DNA of 64,000 nucleotides from Warburgia ugandensis (GCA_035236585.1 CP141134.1:20452414-20516413); one strand, 5' to 3'. Shown: positions 23,949 through 36,393, counted from the stretch's first letter. The notes: generated by a model from the sequence alone, not told the origin. Program-made: numbers and translations.

Positions 23949-23959
23949 TTAAGGGTATT
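23949..23959 (+). promoter_or_regulatory. Polypurine tract of element D
   Basis: TTAAGGGTATT sits directly before the 3' LTR start TGATAGG. It is somewhat degraded compared with GTAGGGGATG in element B. Confidence 0.5.
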
Positions 23960-25575
23960 TGATAGGTTAGAATTATTATATGGAATACAACTGTAATTAG
24001 AAATTTTTAGCGCTTGTTTTATCATAAAAATCACTAATTAGGGTTATTTTCACATTTTGCAGGATTAGGGTACAATTGTTAAAAGGATATTTTTGGCATT
24101 CAAACACTAAAATATGGATAATCCATAGTTCAAGCATAGTTATGGGCCTACTTACTAAATTTTTGGAGTTTGGATGTTTAGAATGTAGAATGGGTGTCAT
24201 TATCATTTTTAGCATAATGATAAACCTTACAAGCATCCCTAAACCTTATCCTTGACAAAGAGGTTGGTAATGTCAACACATAAGGGGTAGAACTTCCATG
24301 TAATCATGCATGCATTTCACCACATTTGGGGAGCTTCCATTTGAAGCTTGAGAGCCACATATGACAAAGGAAGCACACATGTGAAGGACACTCAAGGAAG
24401 GGCCCGTAGGAGATAAATCCATCACTTTCTCTCTTTGTACTTTAGAATACAGACCACCTACAAGTGTTCCACAAATTTTTTATGCAAAGGTGATGCATCC
24501 CACTTAATTTCCATGTGAAATATATGTATGATTTGGTATGATTGGCGGAGGAAAATAAAGATGTGAGTAGAGATAAAAAACAAGAAATCTATGATCAATT
24601 TTCATCTGAGAAGTTTAAGAAAAAGTGGCTGAAATCATTCCACACCCAAGACCATCGTAAACTAACCAATGAAAAATGTATTTGAGTTAAGATTGGCTAA
24701 TAGGAAGCAGCAATGAAAAAGAGAGAAGACTGGGCCATGATTAGTGGAGAAAATTTTGGTGGGCTGCCCACCAATTTTCAAGGAAACCAAAATGTGTTTT
24801 TTTTAGGAAAAATAATTTTTTTTCTTGAATCTGATTGGTTGGAGACAAAAATTCCAGATTGAGGAGAAAATAAAGGAGGAGAATTATTTGGACAAGAAAA
24901 TCTCTATAGAACCTTAGCCATCAACCATAAGCATACTGATCTAATGAATGAGAAGGAATGAGCCACAAAACAATGCATTTTTGGATAGTAGACTTTAAAT
25001 AATTCTCAAACATCCATCCTAGGGTTGAAACATGATCCAAGGGAAGGGAATGAAGAAGGAAAATCATAAAAATCCTAGCCATCACTTCATCTTATCTCAC
25101 CATATAATCCAATGATAGCACTTGATCTAACCATTGGATTAAGAATGAATCTTCTACATGTGTTCCATGATTGTTTGAAGGGGAGTTAGGTGAAAGGATA
25201 ATGGATAATGAAAATAAGAGGTGAGAATAGGTATGGAAGGGAGTTTACCAATAGGAAACTTCCACCTTCTCATCCCCTTCATGCAAAACACAAAAACAAG
25301 GCATATAGAGGAGTTCAATGGATTCTCAATTCTACCACTTGGTCTTCAACACAAAAGAGAGAGTAGAAAAAGGGAGAAGAAAGAAAAAGATCTCAATCCT
25401 TAGAGACCACACAAAGCAGAAATTTGTATGGGAGATTATCTTAAGGTAAGTCTCAACCTAACTTCATCCAAGATTCCTCCCATCATCATCACCATCTCCA
25501 CACTTCCGTGTGCCCAATCCATTCTCACCCATAGTCATACATCCTTTCTTCTTCCAAAACCCAACACACCATAGG
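23960..25575 (+). repeat. 3' LTR of element D, first piece
   Basis: Aligns with 15628-16667 over its first kilobase (TAGAATTATTA, ATCACTAATTAGGGTTATT, CTCTTTGTACTTTAGAAT). It also keeps about 600 bp that the 5' LTR has lost. Interrupted at 25576 by a solo family-B LTR. Confidence 0.75.
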
Positions 25576-28027
25576 TGGTGTATCTTTAAAATTACTCCCA
25601 AGCTTAAGAATCAATGTAGTATTAGCACACAAGAGAAGTCAATCCCATGAGGAATCTCACAAATTCGTATGTTGGATGGATCTTATTTAAAGTGCTAAAG
25701 AGAGAGATTGAATTAGAAACTTACCTAACTAACATTCAATTAATAAAAGAAACTAATGGAAAAACTAGATGAATGAGTCTAGAAAACATAAACTAAAGGA
25801 AACTTACTAAAAAGCAAACTTCCCCAACCTAATATTTTCCCAACCCAAAAAATTTCCAAAAATGAAACTTTCTAAAACTTAAATAGGAAACTTTATAAAC
25901 CTAAACTAAGATACAAATAACTAAGTAATGACTACCAAAACAAGATTAAGCAACTAAATTAACCAAGGATCAAAGAGTAAATTAACTTAGTACCATACGC
26001 ATGATCCATGGATTGTTCACATGGTTCATAGGTTTAAAGATGACCAGATTTGATGCTTTAAATGAAAAATAACATGCAAAATAAAATAAAAACTTAATAA
26101 ACAACCTAAAAGCTAAATGTATTCTTATGGTTTCATGATATTATTGTGGTTAGATGGATGGAAACAAAGCATAAAGATTGAAGGAAGAAATTTCTAGATT
26201 TTAAGCACTTAAGAGCATCAACTTAAATCATGCATATAAAGTAACTAAAAAAATAACTTTTATGCTAGATAAAAACCCATATCTAAAGTAATTTGATAAT
26301 AGAAACACTCAATAATGAGAATCCTAAAAGAATTTTATTGAATTAATGCCAAAATACATCAAAATTAGTATGTGTATTACATGTATGAAAAGCTAGAATT
26401 TGTGAACAATTATAAGGAATAAAACTTGATCTAAACTTCAAAAAAATCTCAATTTCAAGATTTCAATCTAAATTATGATGACATTCAAAGAAAACCCAAA
26501 AAGGAATTCAAGAGGAAAGATGGCTAGATGGGTGAACTAACTATGAAAAAAAAATAAAAAAATGCTTAAAACTAAGTGTAATTGAATAATAAAAAGCATG
26601 AAATTCCTAAGGGGGTAGGCAAGCACGCAATCTATTTCTACTCTTGGATATAACTACCAAAGAACAACTAACTTGAATCTTGAGTGAATGAGCTAGAAAA
26701 GTTAATGACAGTGAAGCAAAGAAATGAGGGGAAGCAAAGTGGAAAGATGAGTGAAGAACTAGGATGCAAACAATGGGAAACTAAGGCAATGAAACTAAAA
26801 CAATGAAAGAAAATTTAAACTAAATTGGAGAGAAATTAACAATATAAATAACTAGAAATCCAAAGGAAGAATAGCACCAAAGAAAACAAAAGTCTAGCTC
26901 CAAACATAACCAAGCAAAAAGTGCAGTGTTTCAAGGTCGTCTAACCCAACCTCTACTTGATGAAAAATGTGGAAACTATGGGGAATTTATAGATGGCTGA
27001 GTTTTCAACCTAGGAAAGACTAAATCAAAGAGGAAAGGACATCTAGATTTAGGTTTTTGAATGAGAAAAGTTAGGTGGAAGATGATGTAATCAAATATGA
27101 CATAGGAGATGACATGGGCTAGTTTCTAATTTGAGAAAGTGAGGGAGGCATCGTTTCATCAAGGAGGTGGGTGGAATTCCACCCTCCTTAATTGGATGGT
27201 GATTGGATGGAATGGAGAGAGAAAATGAGAACAAAAATGTTAGAAAAATATAAGGAAAACTTAAGGTTCTGAGATGCTTTGAATGGAGATAGATTTAGGG
27301 GTTTCCTAATTAGGAAACCACCAAAATTGACAACTAAGCAAGGGGGGAGGTGTCACCTTCTAGGAAGCTTGCTCCTTCCTTAAGTAAAAAAACATGTAAC
27401 CCTAAGTTTATGTGGTGGAAAAGATTAGAAAATTGATTAGGAAAATGGGGTCTTCTCTCTTGATGGCTCGCTAAATGCATGATCATCTTACCTTTTACAA
27501 TTTTCTCTCAAACACTATTAAAAATCACACTTTTATCATATGATAATTGCTTATTTTGATGCTCCAATTGTGTGCCTCCAAGTGGAATTTATCCATGGCT
27601 TAATGGCTTATTCCTTGGTGATTTAAGTGGTTTCAATGCTTGGCTTCAAGGCTTGAGTAGCTTGGATTTCTTAGGTTTCCTAGTTGGACTAGGAAACCTC
27701 ATGTATGACTCCAATTCTGATGCAAAGAGATGAAAATGCATGACTCTTTCCATGGATCATTTTCTTTGTCAAGTGCAATATAGACCATGGGATCATCTTC
27801 TCACTTCCTACAAAAGAAAGAAAAACCCTAATTATATCCGAGAAAATTACAACAATTCACATACTTACTACGGATTAGTTTTTGAACTTGCAAATTAGCA
27901 AACTTTTGAATTATCAAGTTAGAAATGCATATGTTATGAATTTACAAAAAGTCAATAGAAATAACACTATATTTTGTAACACGGGCTATTAATTGGGTAA
28001 TTTTTATACAAAATTGAACACTTATCA
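25576..28027 (-). mobile_element. Solo LTR, family B
   Basis: A complete LTR on the minus strand: start TGATAAGTGTTCAATTTTG at 28027, end GATACACCA at 25576, 2452 bp. Flanks are ATAGG (25571-25575) and ATAGA (28028-28032), a target duplication with four of five bases kept. D LTR sequence continues on both sides. No internal region or second LTR, so it is a solo LTR, normally produced by LTR-LTR recombination. Confidence 0.8.
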
Positions 28028-28371
28028 ATAGACCTTCTCCCTTCTCTTTCAATGCCTTAACCATCATCCTACCTTCTTAAAAATCCACACATCCTTACTC
28101 TTTTTTATCAACCATCATTCTCATATCCATAGTCTTCATCACCTCCATTTACACTTCAATAACCCAATGCACCAACCTAAAAGTCCCATATCCATTAGGT
28201 CTCAACATGTTATGGAGAGAGGAAACCCATGAGGCATGGTAGGTTAGGAATGAGACAAAGATACTTAGGATGCTTGGCTGTGCATGTAAGTTGAAAGAGC
28301 TGGGAAAGCTTGTATTGATTGATTTCATCTTTTGCAAGGAGGTGGAGTGGTGCTTGATTGTTTTGTCCCCT
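28028..28371 (+). repeat. 3' LTR of element D, second piece
   Basis: Aligns with 18597-18830 (ACACTTCAATAACCCAA, TTAGGTCTCAACATGTTATGG). Ends where family-B LTR sequence begins at 28372. Confidence 0.8.
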
Positions 28372-30579
28372 AACACATGCATTTCTGACCTAATAATTCA
28401 AAAGTTTGATATTTGCAGGTTTAAGAGCTAATCCAAAGAAATATGTGAATGATCATAATTTTTTTAGGATTTAATAAGGAATTTATATTTTGTAGGTGTG
28501 GAGACGATGATCCAATGGCCAAAATTGATCAAAATGAGAATTGAAGATCAAGATCAAAAGACAGAGCTAAGACTTAAAATTTATCATTTCGAAGATCAAT
28601 CAAGATTCAAAATCATCTTAAGGCTAGCAATAAAGCAATGAAAAAGATCAAAGGTGACAAAAATGGTTCATGCAAAAAGCCATGCAATTCCCTCTCTTTG
28701 CATGAGAATTGGAGCCATGAATGAGGTTTCCTAGTCTAACAAGGAACTTAAGTAAGCTAAGCCATTCAAGTGTTGAAGCCAAGGACTTAGTTACTTAAGT
28801 CATCAAAGTGAGCCATCAAGACATATTAGCTATGACACATGGAGTCATGCCATTGGAGAAAGATTTCAAGCAATTATCTTATGCTTTTATTATGGAATTT
28901 CAAGAGGATAAATAGAAGGTAGCGGAGCTCTATCAACATGGGTAGATAAGCATGCACATGTTGACCAATAATAGAAGAGACCTAACTCCTTTAAAATTTC
29001 CTTTTTTCTATCTTCCTAGCTTCCACTTCTTAAGTTTCCTTGTCTTATCCAACAACCTTTCCCTCATCCTTATCTTATCTTCTATCCCTTCTAATTTTCA
29101 CTTTCCACTCACCTTCCTAGATGACTTATCTTTACCAAACTCTTTGACAATCACCATCTTATCTTCCACTCCTAATTAGGACACTTTTAGAAGTATCCAA
29201 AATCTAGAAATACCAAAGTAATTCAATGTTTAAGGCATAGAAGGATAGAGACGCCCCCTTCGTAGGGCTTGTTCTCCACATCACGCCTCCTTTCTTCAAG
29301 CCTTCAACACCTCCTTCCTTAGGTGCTCCTCTCCAAGCTACAATGCCCCACCTTGCTTCATCCTTTAAGGTGCTCTAAGCCTCCTTTAAGTTCAGAAATT
29401 CTTCTTTTATTTGCACTTCAATTCAAGGTTGGTTTTCATGCTTCTTTTCCACCCTTGTTGCTTTGTTGCTTCTTTGTTCTAGGTGCTGTTTTCTTTCCAT
29501 TTTTTTCTTTTTCTTTGAGTTTTCCCTTCTAAGTTCTTACTTTTCTTACTTAATTATTCAAGATTCAAGTTACCTTTCCTCTAGTAGTGATAGCCAAACA
29601 AAACAGTGTCTTGAATCCCTTTTGTTTCCCTCTTATTGTTCTCTTGTTCCTTACTTTGGTCACCTTGTTTTTCTCTTGTCTTTTGTTTATTCTTTGCTTC
29701 CATCTTCATGCTTTTATTCTCTTAATTTCACTTTGGGTTTCACATGCATGGTATCTAAGGTTAGTTTAAGAGTATTGGAGTGTTTTTAATCTTTACTTTA
29801 GATCAAGTTTTAGGCATTAGAATAGTCCACAAATTTTAGTTTCTCATTCTATATATATGCACACCATTGTTGAATGTAATTTCAAGTTAATGAATAAACT
29901 GATTTCATGAAAATTGTTACTAAGTAACTTGAGAAATAGAGTACTTCTAATATGAAGTGTTATCTTCCATGAAAAGTGCTTATTAAGTTTCTTTCCATGC
30001 CTTACTTAATGTTAGGTTTCATGAGCACCATATTTTTGGTTTTTTACATTTCATGATTCATGATAATATCAGTAGTCCCATACACTTTATTTGCTTGATT
30101 CCTTAGGAACTAGTTATATATTTTTAGATAATTTACTTATTGTTTTGGTAAGATCCCATGTTAGTTAGCTTTTATTCCATTTTTTAAATAACTTTTCCCA
30201 CTAAGTGAACCATGTGCACACTTCCATGATTCTTGCACTTGGCATTTGAAGTTGGAATTCCTTAATTAGTTTGTAATTCCTTGTTTAAGTTAGTTTAGAT
30301 TTCCTTGCTTTAGTATATAGCATCTTAGATTAGATTGGTAAGTGTTTAAGTTTTCTTTTCAGAAAGTGTTAATTTTCAGTATCCTTAGTTATAGTTTCCA
30401 GTTCATGCATTTTTCCTTTCCCATGTTATTTACTTTTCTAATTTAATCAAATACAATCTCTCTTTGGCTAGGATAGGTAATATAAATAAAATCCGAATAA
30501 CATACAAAAATCAACCTCATTAGCATACATCTACTATTATTGATTTGTGCACTTATGAGTAATTTTAAAACATATGTCA
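28372..30579 (+). repeat. 5' LTR of element B, 5'-truncated
   Basis: Begins at the TAACACATGCATTTCTGACC segment that lies about 95 bp inside the complete copy at 41132. It then runs parallel to it throughout and ends ...CATATGTCA. The hydrophobic frames at 29323-29789 come from a pyrimidine-rich LTR stretch with no protein match in the sister copies. Confidence 0.75.
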
Positions 30580-30587
30580 AAATTTTT

Positions 30588-30605
30588 TGAAGCTGTTGCT
30601 AGGAA
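30588..30605 (+). promoter_or_regulatory. Primer binding site of element B, decayed
   Basis: TGAAGCTGTTGCTAGGAA, the same site type as in element D and decayed mainly by G-to-A and C-to-T changes. Confidence 0.6.
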
Positions 30606-31946
30606 ATCACGATGGATTTGTGGTTGGATATTTGATTATATATATTTTTTATCTCTACTCAAAGCTTTATCTTGCATTAGATTAGGTTTTTTGCATCATA
30701 TTTGCATATTTTGCTAACTCCTCAAAAATTGACCCATCTTGTTTGTTTTTGTGCAAGGGGAATTTGGTAAAGTTGCTGCAGCAATCTTATTGGCCAAAGC
30801 TTCATTAGCGTAATTTGGATTTCCTTACTTTCCTAGATTAGTATTTTTAATTTTTAAGTGAACTTTTAGTGAGGTCCCATTGTAATTTGTAATTTATCAT
30901 TCAATTTTAAATGGGTTGTAATAATATAGGGCAAGTGTGGGGTATGGTGGCCCATACTTGATCTTCACCAGAAATGCAACTGTAAGCTTCTTTCACTTTC
31001 TCTTATTTTCTTAGAGTAGTTGCATTTAATGTAATTTGCATATTGGTTGGTAGTGTAATTCATATAGATTAGCTCATTCATTATATTTGTTGCATCTTAT
31101 TTAGGATTTTTGCATTAGATTGTACTTATTCAACAAAATTTAGGCTGAGCTTAGCTATAATTAAGGCATAAGCTATCTAGTTATAGTGTCTTGTCTATTA
31201 AGGTGTGGACCCTTTGTTGGATAGCATATAGGCAAGCATTAGTTTCCCTTTCCTTGTATTACATTACATGTTTAATTGCTTTATGGTGGATGTTCACATT
31301 GATAGTAAAGACCCCACATGAAATCTCATAAGATAGGGATTGCATTTCATCACTAGATCCTTGGCCCACCTAGGTAATCAACACAATTCCTTGTATGTTT
31401 GTGATCTCAGTCCTTAAAGCTTAATTTAAAATTAAGTAGCAAGAGACTTAGGGTTTTGAGCTCATAGGACCCTTTTAGAAGGATGAGATCTATTGTCACT
31501 CCAATCACTTCTGAGTATTATGGTTATTGTGGGTATCCAAAATCCAAGTGATTTTTCCAAGCCCTTCTATTAAGATCTAAACTCCTCCTTCCATGAGAAT
31601 TGTATTAACCATTTTAGAGTAGAACCTGACTGGTAAGTAGTAGTCAAGCCAAGATAAAAGTGAGGACTATCTAGATTTTGGTCTAAAAGCTACCATCCTA
31701 CACATTATAAAATATTATCAAAATAGCTTGCTAGTGAATCATTAGGGATTGGTTGTGCATCATTTAGATTTAGGAGTTGCATGTAGTTAAATTGCATCAT
31801 AGAGTTAGGGTTTTCCTTTAATTTTATATAAAAAGGCACTCATTTGTTGTATACAACCATTTGTTTCATTGTATATAAAGTTGAGTACAATGACCTACCA
31901 TGAATGAGATAGGAAACCACTTTCATACTATTTTACTCTCAAGCCA
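30606..31946 (+). mobile_element. Element B untranslated leader
   Basis: Aligns in patches with 20340-21250 of element D (GGTAGTGTAATTCATATAG, GTGTCTTGTCTATTAAGG). No frame. Confidence 0.5.
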
Positions 31947-33091
31947 ATACCTTATGAGAATAGCTATGAAATAGAGGGAAGACATACTCCTGATCAGTCC
32001 AATAGATATGATAGATTAGATGTTGTGATGGAGAAAATAGATAATCACCTAAATAGGTCCTTTGCCTCTAAGGAAAATATTGCGGCATATGAACAACCCC
32101 AGCATGATAATTCCTATACTGAGTCATATGAAAAACCTCAGTACAAGAATTATTATACTAGATCATATTAGCAATCTCAATATAATGACTATGCCTCTTA
32201 TGAACCTCCATATCCTCCCACTTCATGGCCATCAATATCCACTTACAATGGATATCATCAGGAGCAAGTGGATGCACCTAGTGCATTCCCTAAACCTAGC
32301 AATCATTATTATCCTAAAACAAACTACCAAGGCTATAATGGCTGGGCTAGGCATAATGAACAACTATGGTCTCATGATTGTCACCAACAGGAAGAACCAT
32401 CAAGGTCTCACCCTAATCAATCCTACTAGGAAAATCTGACATGCCAGGGAGAATAATCATGTTTCCATCTTGGTCAACCATTTTCTAATACCCCAATGCC
32501 ACAACAACTTGAGCTATACGAGTCTGAACAATCATTAGGAGAGACCCGAATTCAATGATTGATTGAGTAGATGGTACATCAACAAGATCAAATGCATGAT
32601 GACATTATACAACAATCTAAGGAAATGAAACAAATTAGAGAGGAGAGTGAGACAACCCTTGAAAGACTTACAAGGATAGAAATACCATATGTTCCTTTTG
32701 AGTGGCAAGATTTTCAACCATTCTTGCAATCCTCCAATTCATATCAACTCAAGTCATGTCCTGCTACTTTTTATGATTATGGTGAAGAGAATGGATATTT
32801 AGACACTAAGCCATTAGTGACACTTCTCCATGAGAAGACCACGTAGAAACTCCTACACCTCTTGAAAATCAATTTGAGCCTTGCAATGTAGAAAAAGTAC
32901 TCATTTGGGACCTACAGTCCTTATTTGATTAAACACTAGATAAAATTATATGCCCACTTGAAATCTTACTTGTGCATGAAGAATAGGAAGAAGAAGATTT
33001 CATTGATGTTCTGGATCAATATCAACCAACTCTAGGGTACACATTAGAAATTATTAAGGCTTTAAACCTCACCATTACTCTGCCTATAGGA
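31947..33091 (+). pseudogene. gag-like remnant of element B
   Basis: One frame can be followed from 31947 to about 32846, broken by in-frame stops (TAG at 32169, others near 32427, 32453, 32556 and 32565). It then shifts by one near 32835 and reads on to about 33091. The product is rich in Tyr, Pro, Gln and Asn (YEPPYPPTSWPS, NYQGYNGWARHNEQ), followed by a Gln/Glu-rich helical part (QQDQMHDDIIQQSKEMKQIR). This composition fits the C-terminal half of Athila-type Gag. No Cys-rich knuckle was found. The frame at 32062 in the track of possible ORFs is a shifted shadow of this one. Confidence 0.55.
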
Positions 33092-33192
33092 AAAATAAGA
33101 ACAACCTTTTAAGGAAATACATAGTCAGCTTAATCCCCAATTTTAGGAAAATGTAAGGGAGGAGAAAAAATATGTGTTGATTGCAATGGTCA

Positions 33193-33197
33193 TTATC
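33193..33197. repeat. Target-site duplication TTATC, left copy (element C1)
   Basis: Identical to 39263-39267. Confidence 0.9.
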
Positions 33198-33346
33198 TGT
33201 GACGACCTGGGTTTTTATATGATGCAATTTTGATAAAAAGGCGAGATCTCTTGTTTTATAAGTATGAAATGAATGAAAATCTTTTTGTTTTGGAAAACAA
33301 CCTTGCCTAGAAGCCTGACAGCCTAGAAGCCTTGTCAGCTCTCTCT

Positions 33347-33402
33347 GGCCCACCCTCATCGGCCCGCCCTCGTTGGCCCGCCTTCATCAGCTCGCCCTCA
33401 TC
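33347..33402. repeat. 14-bp minisatellite in the C1 3' LTR
   Basis: Four units of the GGCCCGCCCTCATC type. Its counterpart in the 5' LTR is 37445-37500. An adjacent GCCTAGAAGCCTG-type 16-bp repeat has two units here (from 33304) and three in the 5' LTR (from 37385). Confidence 0.85.
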
Positions 33403-34208
33403 GGTCAAGGCTACACTTATCATGCAATCTATGCATGTAGCACATGTCTTGGCAATATATGCGCAATGTATTTTTCAAAACCTGTCCTCTTTGGGTCCCT
33501 CACAACTGCCTAGCCCTCACAATTCCTACCCAGCATCTTTTGGGCACTCCAGCGTCTTTTGGTAACCCTCAAGGACATGCAATTTTGCAAGAACTCAATA
33601 CTCACAAGCCATGCAATATATGTAATTGTTTGCAAAACATGTCTATGCATAATGTATATGCAATTATTTACAAAACATGTTTATGCATAAAGCATTTATC
33701 ATATGTATGCTGAATTAAGACATGCTAAACAAGTCATATACTTAAAACATGTATTCTCAAAACAATCATGGCTCTTTTAAAAAGTCTAGTAGCGATAGAG
33801 CACCTACCTGGCTAGGTCGCGCTAACTCCTTTGTCCTTGTACGCTCCTGAACATGATTTGGGGAATCAAGGTTAGTTTGGCCTATCTTTTATGGGTTTTA
33901 GAATGATTGGTCTTATTACTTAGGCATTAAGGGTCCATCCCTATGCCTATGGGTGTCCTAAGGTCCTAATTGGGCCTTGGTATTATCAGTTTTCCAAAGG
34001 TCTAGCGGCCACGCACCACCATCCTATTCTAAGGATCATGCCTACCTTTGATTGGGCCTTGATAAGGGATTTTATAGTTTGGGTGTGTCCGCGTCATTGA
34101 CACAGACACAATGCCTTTTGCAACGCCTCAATCAGAGCTCTAGATCTCAAGTTATAAGCTTTTTAGTGTCACACATACATAAGGACCTTAAGAGTGAAAA
34201 GGCAGAAT

Positions 34209-34303
34209 GCTAGTGCGCTGCGCATCAGTGGCATGCGCCCATCTTGTCTTAAGAAGCGAAAAATCCAGGATCGCTAGCGCGCTGCGCGTCTGTGGCATGC
34301 GCC
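34209..34303. repeat. 31-bp direct repeat in the GC-rich LTR core
   Basis: GCTAG(T/C)GCGCTGCGC-type units at 34209-34239 and 34273-34303 in the C1 3' LTR. The counterpart in the 5' LTR (about 38306-38401) is clearly more decayed at CpGs. Confidence 0.75.
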
Positions 34304-34727
34304 TCAGCGGGCGCGTCTGCAGACGCGCCGGATTTTCCCGCCCGTCTCTTCCTTTTGCGGGCGTGTCCCCGGACGCGCCCGTTTGGTTTTCTTGAACGCG
34401 GTCGATGCGTTACGTTCCAGCTTGAACGTTTCGTTCGTTGGGGGACCGGGGTGTCCTCAGGACACCCTGATTCGACCTTGTTGAACCAGTGTGGCCCAGG
34501 GAACGTCCCTGAGTCCTTGGTGACTCTTTAGGGCTCTATTTTGCATGATTTTTCATGCAAAAACTTAGGGAAATTGAGCCTAGGACTACTGTGAAGACAG
34601 GTTTTGAGGGATCCTGGGCATACTTGGCTCGTTGCTGGGTTTTTCTCCTCGTTTTCCCTCTTGGTTGCTTCTCCAAAACGGGTTTTCCACAAGCTTTTGG
34701 GCTACCATTAGAGGTGCCCAAGAGCTC

Positions 34728-34735
34728 TATTTATA
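34728..34735 (-). promoter_or_regulatory. Putative LTR TATA box inside a palindrome
   Basis: TATAAATA on the minus strand, centred in the 18-base perfect palindrome AGCTCTATTTATAGAGCT (34723-34740). The same arrangement occurs at 38822-38839 in the 5' LTR. Confidence 0.55.
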
Positions 34736-34765
34736 GAGCTATAAGAGGTTTCTGGAGGGGGCTCT

Positions 34766-34830
34766 CACCGCCCTTGAATGGCGGTGGAGAAACCTCCAGA
34801 ATGGCGGTGATTTCTCCTCCAATCACCGCC
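34766..34830 (-). promoter_or_regulatory. Pair of GC-rich hairpins upstream of the LTR TATA box
   Basis: CACCGCC (34766-34772) pairs with GGCGGTG (34780-34786) across a 7-base loop. GGCGGTGATT (34803-34812) pairs with AATCACCGCC (34821-34830) across an 8-base loop. The latter is kept in the other LTR as GGTGGTGATT/AATCACCACC (38902-38929). A similar GGCGGTGC/GCACCGCC stem lies before the TATA box of the relative at 45090-45119. Function unknown. Confidence 0.5.
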
Positions 34831-35112
34831 GTTCTAGAACCCTCTAGGAGGTTGAAGATGAAGGGTGCCCGTATCAAAACAGGCCCCTGAACTTCAAAGG
34901 GCCATAGCTTGCTCATTTTAACTCCGTTTTGGGTGATTTTGGTCTTGTTGGATTCCTTTTTCCGAGACGCACCTAATGGTACCATTTTAAGGACCAAATT
35001 TCTGGGTTCAGTCAAGGTGAATAGTGAAATGACCAAAATGCCCTTATCTTCAAAAACTGAACTTTTCATTGCTAACTTGGGATTTTAAAGTTACAAAATT
35101 GGAGTTATTACA

Positions 35113-35131
35113 TTCTTACCCCCTTAGGGGA
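35113..35131 (-). promoter_or_regulatory. Polypurine tract of C1
   Basis: On the minus strand CCTAAGGGGGTAAGAA runs into TGTAATAACTCC, the start of the 3' LTR. A GGGGACAAAATTCCCC stretch precedes it. Confidence 0.7.
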
Positions 35132-35163
35132 ATTTTGTCCCCAAAATTCTACAATATAGATAG

Positions 35164-36393
35164 TCAAAAGATCTCGGGGTACTTTTCTCGCATTTCTGAC
35201 TTCAGTTCCCAAGTCTCTTCTTCCATGTGCACATTTCTTCACAAAACTTTGACTAAGTGTATGTCCTTGTTTCGCAGCTTCTTACTCTTACAATCCAGGA
35301 TCTCAACTGGTCTCGTCTCTAGCTTGAGATCCTCCATCAACTCTATGGGTACCTTCAACTACTGCATTTGAAGCACAGGCTTGGTGGAAGTGAGGGCAAA
35401 GACACGTCCTTGGCTTTTTGGAACTTGATCTTCTTCAACTTTCTTTTTAGGACAATTACTAGCAAAATGTCCTAATTCTCCACAAAGATAGCAAGTGATG
35501 TTGGAAATGGGACATGGTTTGCCTGAATGATACCTGTTACACTTAGGGCATGTCTTCCAGTCTGGCCTTCTTTCTTTGTTTTCAAACGGCTTCTTGAAAG
35601 GTGGCCTGGGTTCGAAGGACTGAAATGGTCTCTTTCCTTTATTTCCCATGGTGTTAATGTTCTTAATTTCTTTTATTGCCTGGTTCCTTTGATAATCTTT
35701 TTCGTATAAGGAGGCCATCTCTATGGCTTTGGCTACTGTGGAAGATTGGAAACCTAGAACTCTGTTCATGAGTCCTAGTTTAAGCCCATCTACAAATCTT
35801 TCTGCCGCATCTTCCTCATCAGTACAAGCACGTGGTGCAAATCTTCAGAGGTTGATGATTCTATTTTCATACTGTTGGACAGTCATATTTCCTTGTTCTA
35901 AGTCCATAAATTCCTTTTCTTTCTGTTTTCTTAAGTGTTTAGGATAATATTTGTCATTAAAGACCTCTTTAAACTCTTCCCATCCTATTGTTTCTCGCTT
36001 GTCAAAATAAGTTCTTTTTGCTGTTTCCCACCAAAAGGTAGCCTCTCCCCTAAACACAAATGTGGCCATGGGTACTTTTCTTTCTTCATCTATGTTCATG
36101 GCTTTAAATATCTTTTCAATATCAATTAACCATTTTTCAGCTGTAGATGCTTCATCTTCTCCTGTGAATGAGAGAGCTAGTTTCTGAAACCTTTCTAACT
36201 GAACCTCAGTCCTATCTATCACTTTATCAGGGGAAGGATCTCGGGTGGTAGGAGTTTGGCTTTGACTACTCATGTATTGTCCCATATGTTGTAGAAATTG
36301 TTGGAATAACTCAGCCATCCCATTGCCTGACCCAGTGGAATCCACTGGTGGGGCTTTAGGTCTTGGAGCATTGCTTCCTTTCTTCTTAGGCAT
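35164..36393 (-). pseudogene. C1 gag fused in frame to integrase-end/chromodomain
   Basis: One frame of 409 codons from ATG at 36393 to TGA at 35166-35164, with internal stops at codons 183 (TGA), 345 (TAG) and 385 (TGA). Codons 1-344 are Ty3/Gypsy Gag: a retrotransposon gag domain with FWWETAKRTYF and DLEQGNMTVQQYE around 115-180, then CPKCNRYHSGKPC and the intact knuckle CYLCGELGHFASNC (CX2CX4HX4C). After the usual post-knuckle segment the frame goes directly into RPVEILDCKSKKLRNKD ... EEETWELKSEMREKYPEIF. That is the integrase C-terminus and chromodomain of Tekay/Del-type chromoviruses. The join, near 35360-35390, keeps the frame, while everything from protease to the integrase core is absent. 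The chromodomain tryptophan expected at codon 385 is now TGA. Whether the fusion was ever made as one protein is inference. Confidence 0.8.

Larger units (their letters stand above)
33198..35112 (-). repeat. 3' LTR of C1 (1915 bp)
   Basis: Starts TGTAATAACTCC at 35112 and ends GGTCGTCACA at 33198. Relative to the 5' LTR it lacks about 750 bp (counterpart 36632-37380) and about 50 bp (counterpart near 38987-39037). The GC-rich core at 34200-34520 keeps many CpGs. Twin frames at 34555-34890 and 38654-38998 exist only because the LTRs are copies. Confidence 0.9.

Noticed and set aside
29323..29789. Overlapping hydrophobic frames resembling membrane proteins
   Set aside because: Pyrimidine-rich part of a B LTR. 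Sister copies (42240-42700, 49120-49330) do not keep the frame.
33347..33402. Possible CRISPR-like array
   Set aside because: 14-bp direct tandem units without spacers inside a plant LTR.
34555..34890. 111-residue frame with a near-identical twin at 38654-38998
   Set aside because: The twins exist because the two LTRs of C1 are copies. The frame crosses the TATA palindrome and hairpins and matches no family.
35069..35371. 100-codon plus-strand frame
   Set aside because: Antisense shadow of the C1 chromodomain segment.
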